Source: JAXIHJ01 sp034189755
GTDB taxonomy: Bacteria > Planctomycetota > Phycisphaerae > SM23-33
Direction of reading: 5' to 3'
Length of the DNA stretch: 14,102 nt
NCBI GenBank assembly: GCA_034189755.1
Contig: JAXIHJ010000118.1
Span: 1 to 14,102 of the forward strand
How positions within the stretch are numbered: position 1 is the first letter of the stretch; the number at the start of each line of letters is the position of its first letter. Both the position numbers and the translations under genes were made by a program. Positions 12,137 through 14,102 of the stretch are shown one piece after another. A model generated the notes under the pieces. That model saw only the letters and a program-made list of their open reading frames with translations, was not told the origin of the DNA and did not search any database.

Positions 12137-14102
12137 ATGCCGGAAGAAATTTCGCTTACAATCGACGACGTTGAGGTAACCGCCGCCCGAGGCGCGACGA
12201 TCCTCCAGGCTGCGCTGGCTGCGGGCATAGACATTCCGCATTTATGCTACGACCCGGCGCTGCGCCTGCCGCCGACCAGTTCGTGCCGGCTGTGCGTCGT
12301 TGAGCTTGAAGGGGCCAGGTCGCTGGTCGCCTCCTGTTCGTATCCTGTCGCCGACGGCATGGTGGTACGGACCAACACCGAACCGCTGCGCCAGGCGCGG
12401 CGGATGGTTATCGAGCTGTTGCTGTCGGACCATCCGCATGACTGTTTGACCTGCGAGAAGGCCGGCGACTGCGATCTCCAGAAATACGCCTACGAGCTGG
12501 GCGTCAAGGAAACGAGCTTCGCCACCGAGCAGGTGCTGGTCGAGCCGGTCCGGGACGGCCCGGCCATCGTCTACGACCGGAGCAAGTGCATACTGTGCGG
12601 CCGGTGCGTGGAAGTCTGCCATAACGTGCAGGTCGACGGCGCCATAGATTATTTCGGCAGGGGCTTCGAGACGAAGATATCTCTGCCGCCCGGCCAATCG
12701 AGGCAAGAGTCCGTCTGCACCGAATGCGGCAACTGCATCGACGTATGCCCGACCGGAGCGCTGTATTACGCCGGCGCCGAGGGCGGCGGCCGATCGTGGG
12801 AGCTTAAGCGCACGGCGACGACGTGTCCCTATTGCGGCTGCGGCTGCACACTTGTTCTGCACACGCGAGGCAATCACATCGTCCAGGTAACGGGCCGGCC
12901 TCGCTTGGGCATCAGCGACGGGATGTTGTGCGTCAAGGGGCGGTTCGGCTTCGACTTCATCGGCCACGCCGAGCGGCTGACGCAGCCGCTGATTCGGCGC
13001 AACGGCAGGCTCGAACCGGCAAGCTGGGACGAGGCGATGAGATTGGCAGCCGGGCGGCTGGGCGAAATCAGCAAACAGTTCGGCCCGGACGCCGTCGGCG
13101 GGCTGGCGTCGGCAAAGTGCACAAACGAGGAAAACTATGTTTTCCAGAAGTTCATGCGGGCAGCCGTCGGCACGAACAATGTTGACCATTGCGCCCGGCT
13201 GTGCCACGCCTCGACGGTGGCCGGACTGGCAAGGGCCTTCGGCAGCGGGGCGATGACAAACTCCATCGAGGATTTCGACGTTACCGACTGCATTTTTGTC
13301 ATCGGTTCCAACACCACCGAGTGCCATCCGATTATAGGCTCAGCCATCAAGCGGGCGGTAAAAGACCGAAACGTGCCATTGGTTGTCGCCGACCCGCGGG
13401 CCATCGAGCTTACGGAGTTCGCCGCGGTCCACATGCAGCAGGCCGGCGGCACGGACGTGGCGCTGATTAACGCGATGATGCACGTTATCCTCGCCGAGGG
13501 CCTTGCCGACGAAAAGTTCATCGCCGAGCGGACCGAGGGCTTCGACCAGTTGCGCAAGGCCGTCGAGCCGTACACGCCGGAAATGGCCCAGACGATAACG
13601 TCCGTGCCGGCCGAATCAATCGTCCGCGCCGCACGGCTCTACGCCAAAGCGCCGGCTGCGTCGATCGTCTATTCGATGGGCATCACACAGCACGCCACCG
13701 GCACCGACAACGTACTTTCGCTGGCGAACCTGGCGATGCTTACAGGCAACGTCGGCAAGCCCGGCAGCGGCGTTAACCCGCTGCGGGGCCAGAACAACGT
13801 CCAGGGCGCATGCGACCTCGGCTCGCTGCCGAACGTCTATCCGGGTTATCAGAAGGTGGACGACCCTGCCGTGCAGCAGAAGTTCGAAGCCGCCTGGGGC
13901 GTTAAACTGCCCGGCAGTGTCGGCCTGACCGTGGTGGAGATGATTAACGCCGCCGCCGAGGGCAAACTCAAGGCCCTGTACATCATGGGCGAAAATCCGA
14001 TGCTGAGCGACCCGGACGTCGGCCACGTGGCCGAGGCGCTGGAAAAACTGGATTTCCTTCTGGTGCAGGATATCTTCGCCTCGGAGACGGTGGAGTTTGC
14101 CG
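12137..14102 (+). CDS. fdhA: Formate dehydrogenase catalytic subunit FdhA (NuoG-type N-terminus, Cys active site), 3' end outside the window
   Basis: It oxidises formate to CO2, or the reverse, at a Mo/W-bisMGD site; 655 complete codons are visible and the frame is open at the right edge, so roughly 240 residues are likely missing. Fe-S sites in order: [2Fe-2S] C37, C50, C53, C67; His-Cys3 [4Fe-4S] H99, C103, C106, C112; two ferredoxin clusters C151/C154/C157/C161 and C194/C197/C200/C204; catalytic-domain [4Fe-4S] C230, C233, C237, C265, with K267 behind it. The active site is CARLCHAS, with Cys356 (codon TGC at 13202-13204) followed by H357; it is a cysteine, not a selenocysteine enzyme. The start ATG 12137 is the first after an in-frame stop at 12131 and has only a weak ribosome binding site. 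Partner of NuoE and NuoF-GltD; FdhD and MobAB supply its cofactor. Confidence 0.96.
   Translation, partial: MPEEISLTIDDVEVTAARGATILQAALAAGIDIPHLCYDPALRLPPTSSCRLCVVELEGARSLVASCSYPVADGMVVRTNTEPLRQARRMVIELLLSDHPHDCLTCEKAGDCDLQKYAYELGVKETSFATEQVLVEPVRDGPAIVYDRSKCILCGRCVEVCHNVQVDGAIDYFGRGFETKISLPPGQSRQESVCTECGNCIDVCPTGALYYAGAEGGGRSWELKRTATTCPYCGCGCTLVLHTRGNHIVQVTGRPRLGISDGMLCVKGRFGFDFIGHAERLTQPLIRRNGRLEPASWDEAMRLAAGRLGEISKQFGPDAVGGLASAKCTNEENYVFQKFMRAAVGTNNVDHCARLCHASTVAGLARAFGSGAMTNSIEDFDVTDCIFVIGSNTTECHPIIGSAIKRAVKDRNVPLVVADPRAIELTEFAAVHMQQAGGTDVALINAMMHVILAEGLADEKFIAERTEGFDQLRKAVEPYTPEMAQTITSVPAESIVRAARLYAKAPAASIVYSMGITQHATGTDNVLSLANLAMLTGNVGKPGSGVNPLRGQNNVQGACDLGSLPNVYPGYQKVDDPAVQQKFEAAWGVKLPGSVGLTVVEMINAAAEGKLKALYIMGENPMLSDPDVGHVAEALEKLDFLLVQDIFASETVEFA

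Noticed and set aside
13202..13204. Selenocysteine at the FdhA active site
   Set aside because: The codon is TGC, so the active-site residue is a plain cysteine, and no in-frame TGA occurs in the gene.
12242..13327. 361-codon minus-strand open frame opposite fdhA
   Set aside because: Antisense to FdhA, which has every expected cluster ligand on the plus strand.

Overview
The window looks like chromosomal DNA of a GC-rich, anaerobe-type member of the Planctomycetota, perhaps a Phycisphaerae-like lineage. This rests on a PEP-CTERM exported protein next to a prepilin-like protein of the H-X9-DG style, a GAF histidine kinase, and a cytoplasmic NAD(P)-linked formate dehydrogenase locus. The taxonomic assignment is inference; no rRNA or other marker gene is present.

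Layout. (1) Bases 1-1688, plus strand: the 3' part of a GAF histidine kinase and a coupled single-domain response regulator. (2) 4618-1701, minus strand: prepilin-like protein, PEP-CTERM protein, polytopic membrane protein, THEP1-like NTPase. A consensus-like sigma-70 promoter precedes them, and its -10 box lies inside a palindrome with the geometry of a ModE operator. (3) 7200-4722, minus strand: a tightly packed operon of a 61-residue CQLGCF protein, fdhD, a UroD-family protein and a one-domain ModE. (4) 7310 to the right edge, plus strand: a MobB-MobA fusion, a NuoE-like protein, a NuoF-GltD fusion of 1018 residues, and FdhA (NuoG-like Fe-S N-terminus plus Mo/W-bisMGD catalytic domain), cut by the edge.

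How it fits together. Blocks 3 and 4 diverge from a 109-bp region. Together they encode a soluble NAD(P)-dependent formate dehydrogenase (E-F-A type) and parts of its maturation: guanylylation of the cofactor (MobA/MobB) and sulfuration (FdhD). The ModE-like regulator makes a metal-responsive switch likely. The most unexpected feature is that the only ModE-type operator I found does not control the dehydrogenase. It controls the block of surface proteins, membrane protein and NTPase. This suggests a molybdenum- or tungsten-responsive envelope or uptake module, which remains a hypothesis.

The NuoF-GltD fusion could bring two flavin/nicotinamide sites, NADH-type and NADPH-type, to one formate dehydrogenase. 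That architecture is suggestive of transhydrogenation or electron bifurcation. No rRNA, tRNA, CRISPR array or insertion sequence was seen. No gene-free stretch exceeds 110 bases.
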